A stretch of 31,020 bases of DNA from Mucilaginibacter sp. UBA4741 (lineage in GTDB: Bacteria > Bacteroidota > Bacteroidia > Sphingobacteriales > Sphingobacteriaceae): NCBI GenBank assembly GCA_002403905.1, contig DHIR01000097.1, forward strand, positions 1 through 31,020. The letters are read 5' to 3'. The position numbers and the translations under genes are program-made. Below the pieces are notes generated by a model. It had not been told where the DNA came from, did not search any database, and was given only the letters and a program-made list of their open reading frames with translations. Below, piece by piece: positions 15,163 to 23,216 of the stretch (its first letter is position 1; each line of letters begins with the position of its first letter).

Positions 15163-18006
15163 TTACAAGCCCATTTCTTTCTTCAAAAACTGACCAGTAA
15201 AGCTGTTCTTAACTTTACATAAACCTTCCGGTGTGCCAGAGAACAGGATGTTACCCCCGCCCGACCCACCTTCCGGCCCCAGATCAATTACATGGTCAAC
15301 AACCTTAATAACATCAAGGTTATGCTCAATAACTAAAACGGTATTGCCCTTATCAACTAGTTGATATAACACGCCTAGTAAAACATTTATATCCTCAAAA
15401 TGCAGGCCTGTTGTTGGCTCATCCAGTATGTAGAAAGTATTACCAGTATCTTTTTTAGATAACTCTGTAGCCAGCTTAACCCGTTGCGCCTCACCGCCTG
15501 ATAATGTGGTTGATGATTGCCCCAAACGGATATAGCCCAAGCCAACATCAAGCAATGTCTTTACTTTACGGTAAATAGACGGTATATGCTCAAAAAACGG
15601 AACAGCATCTTCAATACTCAGGTCCAACACATCGCTTATAGATTTACCTTTGTAACGCACTTCCAAAGTTTCGCGGTTATAACGCCTGCCGCCACATTCT
15701 TCGCAAGGGACTTGTACATCAGGTAAAAAGTTCATTTCGATAACTTTCATACCGGCGCCCTGGCAGGTTTCGCAACGGCCGCCTTTTACGTTGAACGAGA
15801 ACCGGCCCGGTTTATAACCGCGTATCCTTGACTCTGGCAAAGCTACATACAGGTTACGGATATCAGAGAAAACTCCGGTATAAGTTGCCGGGTTTGAACG
15901 TGGTGTACGGCCTATGGCGGTCTGGTCTATCTCAATTACTTTATCAATGTTTTCTAAGCCTTCAATTTTCTCATACGGCAACGGATGTTTCTTTGCTCTG
16001 AAAAAATGATGATTTAGAATAGGATATAGGGTCTCTGTTATCAAACTTGATTTACCACTGCCGGATACCCCGGTAATGCCAATCAGCTTACCTAACGGAA
16101 ACTCGACACTAACTTTCTTTAAGTTATGCCCGGTTGCTTTTTTAAGCGATAATGTTTTACCATTACCCTCGCGCCTTTTCTTCGGGATAGCGATCTCGCG
16201 CTCGCCATTGATGTAAGATGTAGTAAGTGTATGGCATTTCATCAACTCGGCAGGTGTGCCTTGTGCCACCACCTGGCCTCCGTGCACGCCGGCTGCCGGG
16301 CCCATGTCAATAACGTGGTCGGCTTCCAGTATCATGTCCTTATCATGCTCAACTACCAAAACGGTATTACCCAGGTCGCGCAGGTTTTTAAGAGCGGTTA
16401 TTAAACGCGCGTTATCGCGCTGGTGCAGGCCGATGCTTGGCTCGTCCAAAATGTACATTACATTCATCAACTGCGAACCTATTTGTGTTGCCAATCTTAT
16501 ACGCTGCGCTTCGCCTCCTGATAGTGTTTTGGCTGTGCGATCAAGCGTTAAATAGCTTAACCCAACATCCATTAAAAACACAATACGGGCACGGATCTCT
16601 TTTAAAATTTCTTTGGCAATAACGTTTTGTCGCTCGGTTAATCTATCTTCTAAATTTTTAAACCACTCTTGTAACGTACGGATATCCATAATGGATAGCT
16701 CGAATATGTTTTTATGGTCGACTTTAAAGTTTAACGATTCCTTCTTCAATCTTGCTCCATCACAAACCGGGCAGGTTTTTAGCACACGATAGTTTTCCAT
16801 ATCGTCCATGCCTTCATCGCCGCGGCGTTCCTGCTGCTCTTCGAGCATCCTGATAATACCATCAAAAGTGATCTGGTAGCTTTGCACGTTCCATTTATTG
16901 TATTCAACAGAAACCGTTACCATTTCGTTAGTGCCGTTTAATATAATGTCCAGCTTTTCCTTTTCCAATTTTTCAATAGAAGTAGATAAAGAGAACTCAA
17001 ACTTTTTGGCTAATGCTTTTAATACCTGGAATATCCATGTTTCGCGGTATTCACCTAATGGTGCTAACCCGCCATTAAGGATACTTAACTTGGGATTGGG
17101 GATAACCGAAGCTTCATCAACTTCAAAAATATAACCCAGGCCATTGCATTTCTCGCAAGCCCCGTAAGGCGAGTTAAACGAAAACGTATTAGGCTGAGGC
17201 TCATCATAAGATATGCCCGAAATTGGGTCCATCAGGTACTTACTAAAATAAGCTACGTTATTATCCTTATCGCCAATGCGGATAATGCCTTTGGCAATTT
17301 TTAGTGCGGCTTGTATAGAGGTATAAAGACGTTTGCTATCAGCTTCGCTAACTACCAAACGATCTACAACAATATCAATATCATGTATCTTATAACGGTC
17401 AAGCTGCATTTTGGGCTCCACATCGGCAATGGCACCATCAACCCAAACCTTTAAATAGCCTTGCTTGCGGATCTGTTCAAATAGCTCGCGGTAATGGCCC
17501 TTACGTGCTTTTACAACGGGCGCCAAAATATTTATTGGCTGACCATCAAACCGCTCGAAAATGGTCTTTAGGATCTGGTCCTCGCTCATGCGCTCCATTT
17601 TTTCGCCGCTTACGTAGCTGTAAGCATCGCCCGTACGGGCAAAAAGCAAGCGCATAAAATCATAGATCTCTGTAATGGTACCAACTGTCGAGCGGGGATT
17701 TTTACTGGTGGTTTTTTGCTCTATAGCAATAACCGGGCTAAGCCCCGATACCTTATCCACATCGGGACGTTCCATACCACCCATAAACTGGCGCGAGTAG
17801 GCCGAAAATGTTTCCATATAACGGCGCTGGCCCTCGGCATAAATGGTATCAAACGCCAGGGATGATTTGCCACTACCACTTAAACCGGTAATAACAACCA
17901 GCTGGTTACGCGGAAAAGAAACATCAATATTTTTTAAATTATGTACCCGGGCTCCGTAAACTTCAACTTCACTTTGTTCGCCCAGGTCTATATGTTTTTC
18001 GCTCAT
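15163..18006 (-). CDS. uvrA: Excinuclease ABC subunit A
   Basis: UvrA is the damage-sensing ABC-type ATPase of nucleotide excision repair, acting as a dimer with UvrB. The 947-residue length is typical. Visible features are Walker A GLSGSGKSS at 41-49 and a second GVSGSGKSS in the C-terminal half, two LSGGEAQR signatures, and zinc-finger cysteine pairs (CEKCNG, CPVCDG, CETCQG, CEECGG). A -7 box lies about 100 bases upstream at 18107-18114. The gene is followed at once by the yoeB remnant. Confidence 0.97.
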   Translation of the reverse strand: MSEKHIDLGEQSEVEVYGARVHNLKNIDVSFPRNQLVVITGLSGSGKSSLAFDTIYAEGQRRYMETFSAYSRQFMGGMERPDVDKVSGLSPVIAIEQKTTSKNPRSTVGTITEIYDFMRLLFARTGDAYSYVSGEKMERMSEDQILKTIFERFDGQPINILAPVVKARKGHYRELFEQIRKQGYLKVWVDGAIADVEPKMQLDRYKIHDIDIVVDRLVVSEADSKRLYTSIQAALKIAKGIIRIGDKDNNVAYFSKYLMDPISGISYDEPQPNTFSFNSPYGACEKCNGLGYIFEVDEASVIPNPKLSILNGGLAPLGEYRETWIFQVLKALAKKFEFSLSTSIEKLEKEKLDIILNGTNEMVTVSVEYNKWNVQSYQITFDGIIRMLEEQQERRGDEGMDDMENYRVLKTCPVCDGARLKKESLNFKVDHKNIFELSIMDIRTLQEWFKNLEDRLTERQNVIAKEILKEIRARIVFLMDVGLSYLTLDRTAKTLSGGEAQRIRLATQIGSQLMNVMYILDEPSIGLHQRDNARLITALKNLRDLGNTVLVVEHDKDMILEADHVIDMGPAAGVHGGQVVAQGTPAELMKCHTLTTSYINGEREIAIPKKRREGNGKTLSLKKATGHNLKKVSVEFPLGKLIGITGVSGSGKSSLITETLYPILNHHFFRAKKHPLPYEKIEGLENIDKVIEIDQTAIGRTPRSNPATYTGVFSDIRNLYVALPESRIRGYKPGRFSFNVKGGRCETCQGAGMKVIEMNFLPDVQVPCEECGGRRYNRETLEVRYKGKSISDVLDLSIEDAVPFFEHIPSIYRKVKTLLDVGLGYIRLGQSSTTLSGGEAQRVKLATELSKKDTGNTFYILDEPTTGLHFEDINVLLGVLYQLVDKGNTVLVIEHNLDVIKVVDHVIDLGPEGGSGGGNILFSGTPEGLCKVKNSFTGQFLKKEMGL

Positions 18007-18019
18007 GTATTAATTATAG

Positions 18020-18091
18020 AGTTAATGAATTATTGATTTATTGAATTGGCTTTTACTCATTTAACTCAATAATTCTGCTATTCAATAATTC
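18020..18091. repeat. AT-rich inverted repeat in the uvrA leader
   Basis: GAATTATTGA (18027-18036) is complementary to TCAATAATTC, present twice (18066-18075 and 18082-18091). AGTTAA at 18020-18025 also pairs with TTAACT at 18061-18066. It lies between the -7 box and the uvrA ATG, so it would be in the 5' leader. A regulatory role is not shown. Confidence 0.5.
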
Positions 18092-18106
18092 AGTAATTAA
18101 CCTTCG

Positions 18107-18114
18107 CAAAGGTA
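18107..18114 (-). promoter_or_regulatory. Bacteroidota -7 box for uvrA
   Basis: On the minus strand TACCTTTG matches TAnnTTTG. It lies just past the terminator of the upstream gene and about 100 bases before the uvrA start. No TTTG sits 20 bases upstream. Confidence 0.5.
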
Positions 18115-18121
18115 AACAAAA

Positions 18122-18154
18122 AAGCCCGATCTGTCATCTGGACAGACCGGGCTT
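18122..18154 (-). terminator. Rho-independent terminator of the lytic transglycosylase gene
   Basis: Fourteen-base arms at 18122-18135 and 18141-18154 flank a five-base loop. The one non-Watson-Crick pair is a G-T wobble on the minus strand, and a T-run follows there (A-run 18118-18123 on plus). It lies 33 bases after the stop of the minus-strand gene at 18188. Confidence 0.88.
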
Positions 18155-18187
18155 GTGGTGCTCCGTAAAAAATTTTACTGTTACGTG

Positions 18188-18973
18188 TTAGTTGTAAGTT
18201 ATAAAGTTTTTAGGCTGTAAATAACTGTAGTAATTGTTGTAACCATATTGTTTTGGATTATCAATAATTGCTTTCATAGCAATAAGGTTATACACATAAT
18301 TGCCGGTCTCGCGGTTTAACTTCATTCTGAAGTAATTGTCTTCGCTTTGGCTGTGAATGGCTTTCTCTAATTTAATAGATCCATTATTGTAAGCCGCTGC
18401 TGCAAGGGTCCAGCTTTTAAACTCGGCATGCAGCTCTTTAATGTACCTGCAAGCCGCTATGGTTGATTTTCGAATATTCATTCGCTCATCTACCCCATGC
18501 CCTACTTTTAGGCCATAAGTGCGTGCGGTACCCGGCATAAACTGCCATAAACCTGCGGCGCCCTTTGGTGATGTGCCTTCTTTTAAACCCGATTCAACCA
18601 ACGGCAAATACTTAAAATCATTAGGGATACCGTAAAATTTTAAAATTGGCTCAATTATTGGAAATAATTTGTCGGCCTTAAATTGCAGAATGTGTGATTG
18701 AATATTCTTATAATTATGCTTTCTTAGTGAATTCTGCATTTTGCGAGACACGGCATTGCTAACAGGAAGCGATTCATCGGCGAAGCTGTAATCATTTGCT
18801 ACAACGTGGTTGTAAGCTACAAATTTGGCGGCAAAAGGGCTTGTTATTGGCCCCGGTTTTGCTGTCGAAATACTGTAAATGTTAAGCTTGAAAATGATGG
18901 CCAGCACAACGATTACGGAGCACGTAATTAAGTGTTTGTTAGTCATTTTTTTTGTATTCATAGAACGATCCAT
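18188..18973 (-). CDS. Membrane-anchored lytic transglycosylase (SLT domain)
   Basis: This enzyme cleaves the MurNAc-GlcNAc bond of peptidoglycan with 1,6-anhydro ring formation. After an N-terminal hydrophobic anchor (HLITCSVIVVLAIIF), the SLT domain follows with the catalytic glutamate in PLVESGL (E127 when the ATG at 18973 is used), then GAAGLWQFMPGTA and LAAAAYNNG. No LysM domain is present. An open frame extends upstream to 19024, but that start lies upstream of the -7 box at 18990, so translation must begin at an ATG at 18973, 18961 or 18946. The gene is divergent from the rluB-type gene. Confidence 0.88.
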   Translation of the reverse strand: MDRSMNTKKMTNKHLITCSVIVVLAIIFKLNIYSISTAKPGPITSPFAAKFVAYNHVVANDYSFADESLPVSNAVSRKMQNSLRKHNYKNIQSHILQFKADKLFPIIEPILKFYGIPNDFKYLPLVESGLKEGTSPKGAAGLWQFMPGTARTYGLKVGHGVDERMNIRKSTIAACRYIKELHAEFKSWTLAAAAYNNGSIKLEKAIHSQSEDNYFRMKLNRETGNYVYNLIAMKAIIDNPKQYGYNNYYSYLQPKNFITYN

Positions 18974-18989
18974 TTTGGTAAATGTTGTA

Positions 18990-19021
18990 CAAAGGTACTT
19001 TATATAAAGCAGATTGTCAAA
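18990..19021 (-). promoter_or_regulatory. Bacteroidota promoter of the lytic transglycosylase gene
   Basis: The minus strand has TTTG (19021-19018), 20 bases, then TACCTTTG (18997-18990), a full match to the TTTG-N20-TAnnTTTG pattern. An inverted repeat AAACACT/AGTGTTT (19019-19025/19038-19044) overlaps the -33 element and could be an operator. Confidence 0.75.
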
Positions 19022-19071
19022 CACTTAACACCCCCTTAGTGTTTTGAGTTTTTTAAAATAGTTTAAAAAAC

Positions 19072-19091
19072 GTGGTTTAAAGTGGTTTAAA
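19072..19091. repeat. Tandem GTGGTTTAAA repeat in divergent promoter region
   Basis: Two exact 10-base copies at 19072-19081 and 19082-19091, each containing the palindrome TTTAAA and spaced one helical turn. They lie between the transglycosylase promoter and the -7 box of the rluB-type gene, so they could bind a regulator. Confidence 0.5.
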
Positions 19092-19151
19092 CGCAGTTTT
19101 TGAACCGATTAAAAAAGTTGAAAAAAACCGCAGGAAACGGCCTAAAAAGCG

Positions 19152-19159
19152 TACTTTTG
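19152..19159 (+). promoter_or_regulatory. -7 box of the rluB-type gene
   Basis: TACTTTTG matches TAnnTTTG and lies 34 bases before the ATG at 19194. No TTTG is present 20 bases upstream. Confidence 0.5.
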
Positions 19160-19193
19160 CGGCTCACGCTGCGAAAGCGCAAACTAAAAAACT

Positions 19194-20711
19194 ATGGTAT
19201 TTAAAAGACCAACAAACAGTCGCGATGACCGAAATGGCAAGTCAAAAGGGCCTTCAAAAAGTGGCGATAATAAACGACCTTCTGCCCCTCGCGGCAAGTC
19301 TTCAAGAAGCACGGACAAACCCGCTAATGATGGTACAAAAAAAAGATACTCGAGTGGCCCTGCTGCAGAGCGTAGTTCTTTTTCGTCAGGAGCCGAGAAA
19401 AAAAGCTTTGGTCCGCGCAAGCCATACTCTGGCCGTCCAACAGGCGGAGGAGACGAAGAAAGACCAAAAAGATCATACGGTGATGAATCATCAGGCGAAA
19501 AGAAAACCTTTACTCCACGCAACAAACCATACACTGGCCGCCCAAGCGGTAGCGAAGATGACCGCCCGAAAAGAAGTTTTGGTGGCGATAAAAAAGAATT
19601 TACACCACGTAGCAAGCCGTATGGCACTCGCGACAGTGGCAGCGAAGACCGCCCGAAAAGAAGTTTCGGCAGCGAAGACCGCCCGAAGAAAAGTTTCGGC
19701 AGTGATGACCGCCCTAAAAGAAGTTCTGGAAGCGGTGATTTTGCACCGAGAAACCGCAAACCAACTGGCGCTGATTTTGGCGATAAACCCAAAAGAACCC
19801 CTAATAGCTATCAAGCTAGTGATAAACCGGCAGGCGATCGCAAGTTCAGTTCGAGACCAACCGTCGCATTCAAAAAAAGCGAAGATGATGATAGGCCGGC
19901 CCGCAAACCGGTTTATGATAAAATAACCCGCGATCGCGATGCGCCGGTAAAAACACTACGCGCAAAAAAACCAACTAAGAAAGCAGAAGATGAGGGCCTT
20001 ATACGCCTTAATCGTTATATAGCTAATGCCGGGATATGTTCACGCCGTAAGGCTGATGAGCTGATCATAGCGGGTGTGGTATCTGTTAATGGCGAGGTGG
20101 TTAATGAATTGGGTACAAAGGTTGATCCGTTTAAAGACGAGATACGCTATAACGGCGAAACACTTAAACGCGAAAAGAACGTTTACGTATTATTAAACAA
20201 ACCTAAAGATTATATAACTACTACCGAAGATCCGCAAGAGCGCCGCACGGTAATGCACTTGGTTGAAAAAGCCAGCCGCGAACGCATCTATCCTATCGGA
20301 AGGCTTGATCGTAACACAACAGGGTTATTGTTAATGACCAACGATGGCGATTTGGCCGATAAACTTTCGCATCCGCGCAGCAACATTACTAAACTTTACC
20401 AGGTCGAGCTAAATAAAAGCTTAACCCAGGGCGATTTGAATAAACTACAATTTGGTTTAGAGCTGGAAGACGGTCCGATAAAACCCGATTCAGTATCATA
20501 CGTTGCCGGTGGCTCAAAAAGAGAAGTAGGAATACAAATACATAGCGGCAAAAACCGCATTGTGCGCCGGATGTTCGAGCATTTAGGTTATGATGTGGTA
20601 AAACTGGATAGAGTAGTATATGCTAATCTAACCAAGAAAGACTTACCACGTGGTCGCTGGCGTTTCCTTGACGAGAAGGAAGTTATACAGTTAAAGCATT
20701 TGATAAAATAA
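19194..20711 (+). CDS. rluB: Pseudouridine synthase, RluB/RsuA family, with long disordered N-terminus
   Basis: The conserved enzyme is at residues 266-505: an S4 RNA-binding domain (LNRYIANAGICSRRKADEL, 272-290), then the synthase domain with the catalytic aspartate D372 in GRLDRNTTGLLL. The family isomerises a uridine in 23S rRNA (RluB) or 16S rRNA (RsuA); RluB is the better guess. Residues 1-265 are basic, Gly/Ser/Arg/Lys-rich and low complexity, with repeats around EDRPKRSFGS at 151-180 and looser copies from about 88. Such tails are common in Bacteroidota homologs and probably bind RNA. Few stop codons here create long shadow ORFs on both strands. Confidence 0.92.
   Translation: MVFKRPTNSRDDRNGKSKGPSKSGDNKRPSAPRGKSSRSTDKPANDGTKKRYSSGPAAERSSFSSGAEKKSFGPRKPYSGRPTGGGDEERPKRSYGDESSGEKKTFTPRNKPYTGRPSGSEDDRPKRSFGGDKKEFTPRSKPYGTRDSGSEDRPKRSFGSEDRPKKSFGSDDRPKRSSGSGDFAPRNRKPTGADFGDKPKRTPNSYQASDKPAGDRKFSSRPTVAFKKSEDDDRPARKPVYDKITRDRDAPVKTLRAKKPTKKAEDEGLIRLNRYIANAGICSRRKADELIIAGVVSVNGEVVNELGTKVDPFKDEIRYNGETLKREKNVYVLLNKPKDYITTTEDPQERRTVMHLVEKASRERIYPIGRLDRNTTGLLLMTNDGDLADKLSHPRSNITKLYQVELNKSLTQGDLNKLQFGLELEDGPIKPDSVSYVAGGSKREVGIQIHSGKNRIVRRMFEHLGYDVVKLDRVVYANLTKKDLPRGRWRFLDEKEVIQLKHLIK
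19638..19727 (+). repeat. Three tandem 30-base coding repeats in the rluB-type gene
   Basis: Units at 19638-19667, 19668-19697 and 19698-19727 each encode GS-[ED]-DRPK-[RK]-S-[FS]. The first two differ at only two bases. Copy number could vary by slippage without changing the frame. Confidence 0.8.
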
Positions 20712-20744
20712 GGGGCTTACCCCAACCCCTCTCCTTTGGAGAGG
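20712..20744. repeat. GGGGCTTACCCC / CCTCTCC hairpin element
   Basis: GGGG/CCCC (20712-20715/20720-20723) is followed by a perfect CCTCTCC-TTT-GGAGAGG hairpin (20728-20744). Elements of this wording are, from memory, scattered through Bacteroidota intergenic DNA. It lies directly after the rluB-type stop. Confidence 0.5.
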
Positions 20745-20757
20745 ACTTTAAAATATA

Positions 20758-20785
20758 AACGCTCCGCACTCCGGGGCGTTTTTTT
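20758..20785 (+). terminator. Rho-independent terminator of the rluB-type gene
   Basis: AACGCTCCG (20758-20766) pairs with CGGGGCGTT (20772-20780) with one T-G wobble, followed by a T-run to 20785. It is 47 bases past the stop. Confidence 0.85.
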
Positions 20786-20796
20786 ATGGATTTTAT

Positions 20797-20811
20797 TTAC
20801 CTTGCAGGTAA
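20797..20811 (+). promoter_or_regulatory. Palindrome and weak -7 box before the first lactonase
   Basis: TTACCT-TGC-AGGTAA is a perfect 15-base inverted repeat, 25 bases before the ATG at 20836. It overlaps TACCTTGC, a weak match to the -7 box, so it could act as an operator. Confidence 0.35.
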
Positions 20812-20835
20812 TAAACCAATACATTCCGTCAAGCT

Positions 20836-21969
20836 ATGAAAAAGTTATTGTTGTTAATTGCACTGGTATCACCGGTGTTTTGTGTTGCTCAGAAAAAAAA
20901 TCAAGGGCCTAAAGTATTTGATCTGTTAATAGGTACCTATACAGGCGATAGTGCTGATGACAGCAAGGGCATATATGTTTATCGCTTTTATGCAGAAAGA
21001 GGTGAGGTGGCTTATTTAAGCGAGGTTGAAACAAAAAACCCTACTTACCTTACTATAACCCAGGATGGCAAATATGTTTATACGGTGAATGAAAACACCA
21101 TAGGTACAAGTAGTGTAACCGCCTTTAAACTGAATAAAACCACGGGTAAAATGGATCAGTTGAATACGCAACCGTCGATAGGATCACCGGCATATATATC
21201 GGTTGATAAAGCTCAGAAAAATGTATTTATAGCTAATTATGGAGGCGGCAGCCTACAGGCGTATCCGGTTAATAAAGATGGTTCATTGGGAGCCTCTATC
21301 CAAACCATACAAGATGTAGGTACCGGCCCTGATAAAATGCGCCAAATGGAACCGCATGGACACTCGGCAGTATTGTCGCCTGATGAAAAATATTTAATGT
21401 TTGCCGACCTTGGTACTGATAAAATAAATATTTTTCGTTATCACGCATCTAAAAACCCGCCGTTAACATCGGCAGATGTTCCATTTGTAAGCACAGCAGG
21501 TGGCGCAGGTCCTCGTCATAATGATTTTGCCCCCAACGGTAAATTTATGTACAATATACAGGAAATGAAAGCTATGATAACCGCATATACCTATCATGAC
21601 GGCGTGCTAAAGGAAATACAAACCGTTAAAATGATGCCCGATAGCTTTAAGGGGATAAATGGCGCGGCCGATATACATGTATCGCCAGATGGCTTGTTTT
21701 TATATGCGACTAATCGTGGAACAGCTAATGAGATATTAGTTTACGCTATTGATCAGGTAACGGGCACGCTAACTTACGTTGATCGTTATAAAACCGGCGA
21801 AAACCCGCGTAATTTTATGATAGACCCTACCGGAAACTATGTGTTGGTTGGCAGTGTTAAGCGCGTTGATGTTTTTAAAATAGATAGAAAAACAGGTAAG
21901 CTTGCTCTTAATGGCAAATCTATTTTAATGAAATCGGCTGTTTGTTTGAAGATGACACCGGTAGAATAA
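20836..21969 (+). CDS. Secreted lactonase family protein (7-bladed propeller, Pgl-like)
   Basis: This 377-residue protein has a signal peptide (MKKLLLLIALVSPVFCVAQ, cleavage near residue 19) and a full lactonase-family beta-propeller: LLIGTYTGDSADDSKGIYVY, VFIANYGGGSLQAY, EPHGHSAVLSPDEKY, GAGPRHNDFAPNGKF and DPTGNYVLVGS. Cytoplasmic relatives hydrolyse 6-phosphogluconolactone; secretion suggests a different lactone here, so the name 6-phosphogluconolactonase should not be taken literally. A frameshifted paralog follows 98 bases downstream. Confidence 0.88.
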   Translation: MKKLLLLIALVSPVFCVAQKKNQGPKVFDLLIGTYTGDSADDSKGIYVYRFYAERGEVAYLSEVETKNPTYLTITQDGKYVYTVNENTIGTSSVTAFKLNKTTGKMDQLNTQPSIGSPAYISVDKAQKNVFIANYGGGSLQAYPVNKDGSLGASIQTIQDVGTGPDKMRQMEPHGHSAVLSPDEKYLMFADLGTDKINIFRYHASKNPPLTSADVPFVSTAGGAGPRHNDFAPNGKFMYNIQEMKAMITAYTYHDGVLKEIQTVKMMPDSFKGINGAADIHVSPDGLFLYATNRGTANEILVYAIDQVTGTLTYVDRYKTGENPRNFMIDPTGNYVLVGSVKRVDVFKIDRKTGKLALNGKSILMKSAVCLKMTPVE

Positions 21970-21987
21970 AAACACATCAAGCCTAAA

Positions 21988-22020
21988 AAACGCCTCGCTA
22001 AATGTGGGGCATTTTTATTT
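21988..22020 (+). terminator. Weak terminator after the first lactonase
   Basis: GCCTC and GGGGC (about 21992-21996 and 22006-22010) form a five-pair stem with one wobble, followed by a T-rich run from 22012. Confidence 0.5.
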
Positions 22021-22067
22021 ATAGTTTTTGTTAACTTGCTGCATAAACCAAATTTATCCCGCTTATC

Positions 22068-23194
22068 ATGAAGAAGTTTTTACTAGTTGTATTACTGCTA
22101 TTGCCGGTAATAGGCTTTTCGCAAAAAAAGAATAAAACGTACGACCTGCTGTTAGGCGGATATACACGCCCCAATGAAACTAAAGGCATATTAGTATACA
22201 GATTTGATACGGGAACGGGTAAGGCAACATATTTAAACCAAATAGATAATGTGGAAAACCCCGATTTCCTGGCTATTAGTAATGACCGCAAGTTTGTTTA
22301 TGCTTGTAATGTAGATACCAAAGGCGGCGAGGCCAGCGCGAGCGCGTTTAAGTTTGCTCCCGCATCGGGCAAGTTAGTGCTGATCAATAAGCAACCGGCA
22401 GGCGGTATCAACCCGGTTCATATAATTTTAGATAAGGATAATAAAAATGTATTTATATCGCATTACACCAGTGGACGCCTTACGGTATTGCGGTAAATAC
22501 GGATGGATCATTAGGTACGGTATCACAAACACTGCAATACACAGGCTCTGGTCCGCATAAAAATCAAAAAGGACCGCATGTACATTCATCTATATTTTCA
22601 AGTGATGGAAAGATTTTATTAGTTGCCGATCTGGGAACTGATAAAATAGATGTTTACAACTACGATAACACCAAGAGCCAGCCACTAACCCCAGCCGATC
22701 CGGCAGTTGAAACAACTGCCCCTGGTGATGGCCCGCGCCACATGGAGTTTTCGACTGATAAAAAATTCTTGTATATAATAGATGAGCTGAGCGTAAAAAT
22801 TACTGTATACAAATACAACAACGGTAAGCTAACCTTTGTGCAAGCCATTAATATGATGCCCGAGGATTATAAAGAAACCGGTGCTGCCGATTTGCATGTA
22901 TCGCCGGATGGAAAATTCTTATACGCCTCAAACAGGGATACGGCTGATAATATTGTGCTATATGCCATCAACAAACAAGACGGTAAGCTAAGTTTTATTG
23001 AACGTTATGGCGTAAGTAAGGCCCCTCGCGGTTTTACTATAGATCCAACAGGAAACTTCCTGTTATCGGCAGGCCAGGAGGGCAATGCAATTATTGTTTT
23101 TAAAATTGATAAAGCCACCGGTAAATTAACACTTACGGATAATAAAATAGATGTAAGCCAGATCACTTGTTTAAAGTGGGTAGCTGCAGAATAG
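22068..23194 (+). pseudogene. Second secreted lactonase paralog, broken by a one-base deletion
   Basis: The first 142 codons (22068-22496) encode a signal peptide (MKKFLLVVLLLLPVIGFSQ) and the first blades, ending VFISHYTSGRLTVLR then stop. The same protein continues in another frame from GTA at 22493 (VNTDGSLGTVSQ) to 23194, including KGPHVHSSIFSSDGKI, DGPRHMEF, HVSPDGKFLYASNRD and DPTGNFLLSAG. The paralog upstream has YPVNKDGSLG at this point, so restoring one C at 22491-22492 (ttgcgg to ttgccgg) gives LPVNTDG and a complete 375-residue protein. It is a recent frameshift or a sequencing error. Confidence 0.9.
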
Positions 23195-23216
23195 CGCAAA
23201 TAATTATATTTACCGC

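Noticed and set aside
18974..19024. Extended N-terminus of the lytic transglycosylase from GTG 19024
   Set aside because: It lies upstream of a full -33/-7 promoter and ahead of the natural signal-anchor start.
19184..19926. Long antisense (19184-19792 minus) and alternate-frame (19225-19926 plus) ORFs over the rluB-type gene
   Set aside because: They arise from low-complexity, stop-poor repeat codons; their products are repetitive and match no fold, while the plus-strand frame leads into a real enzyme.
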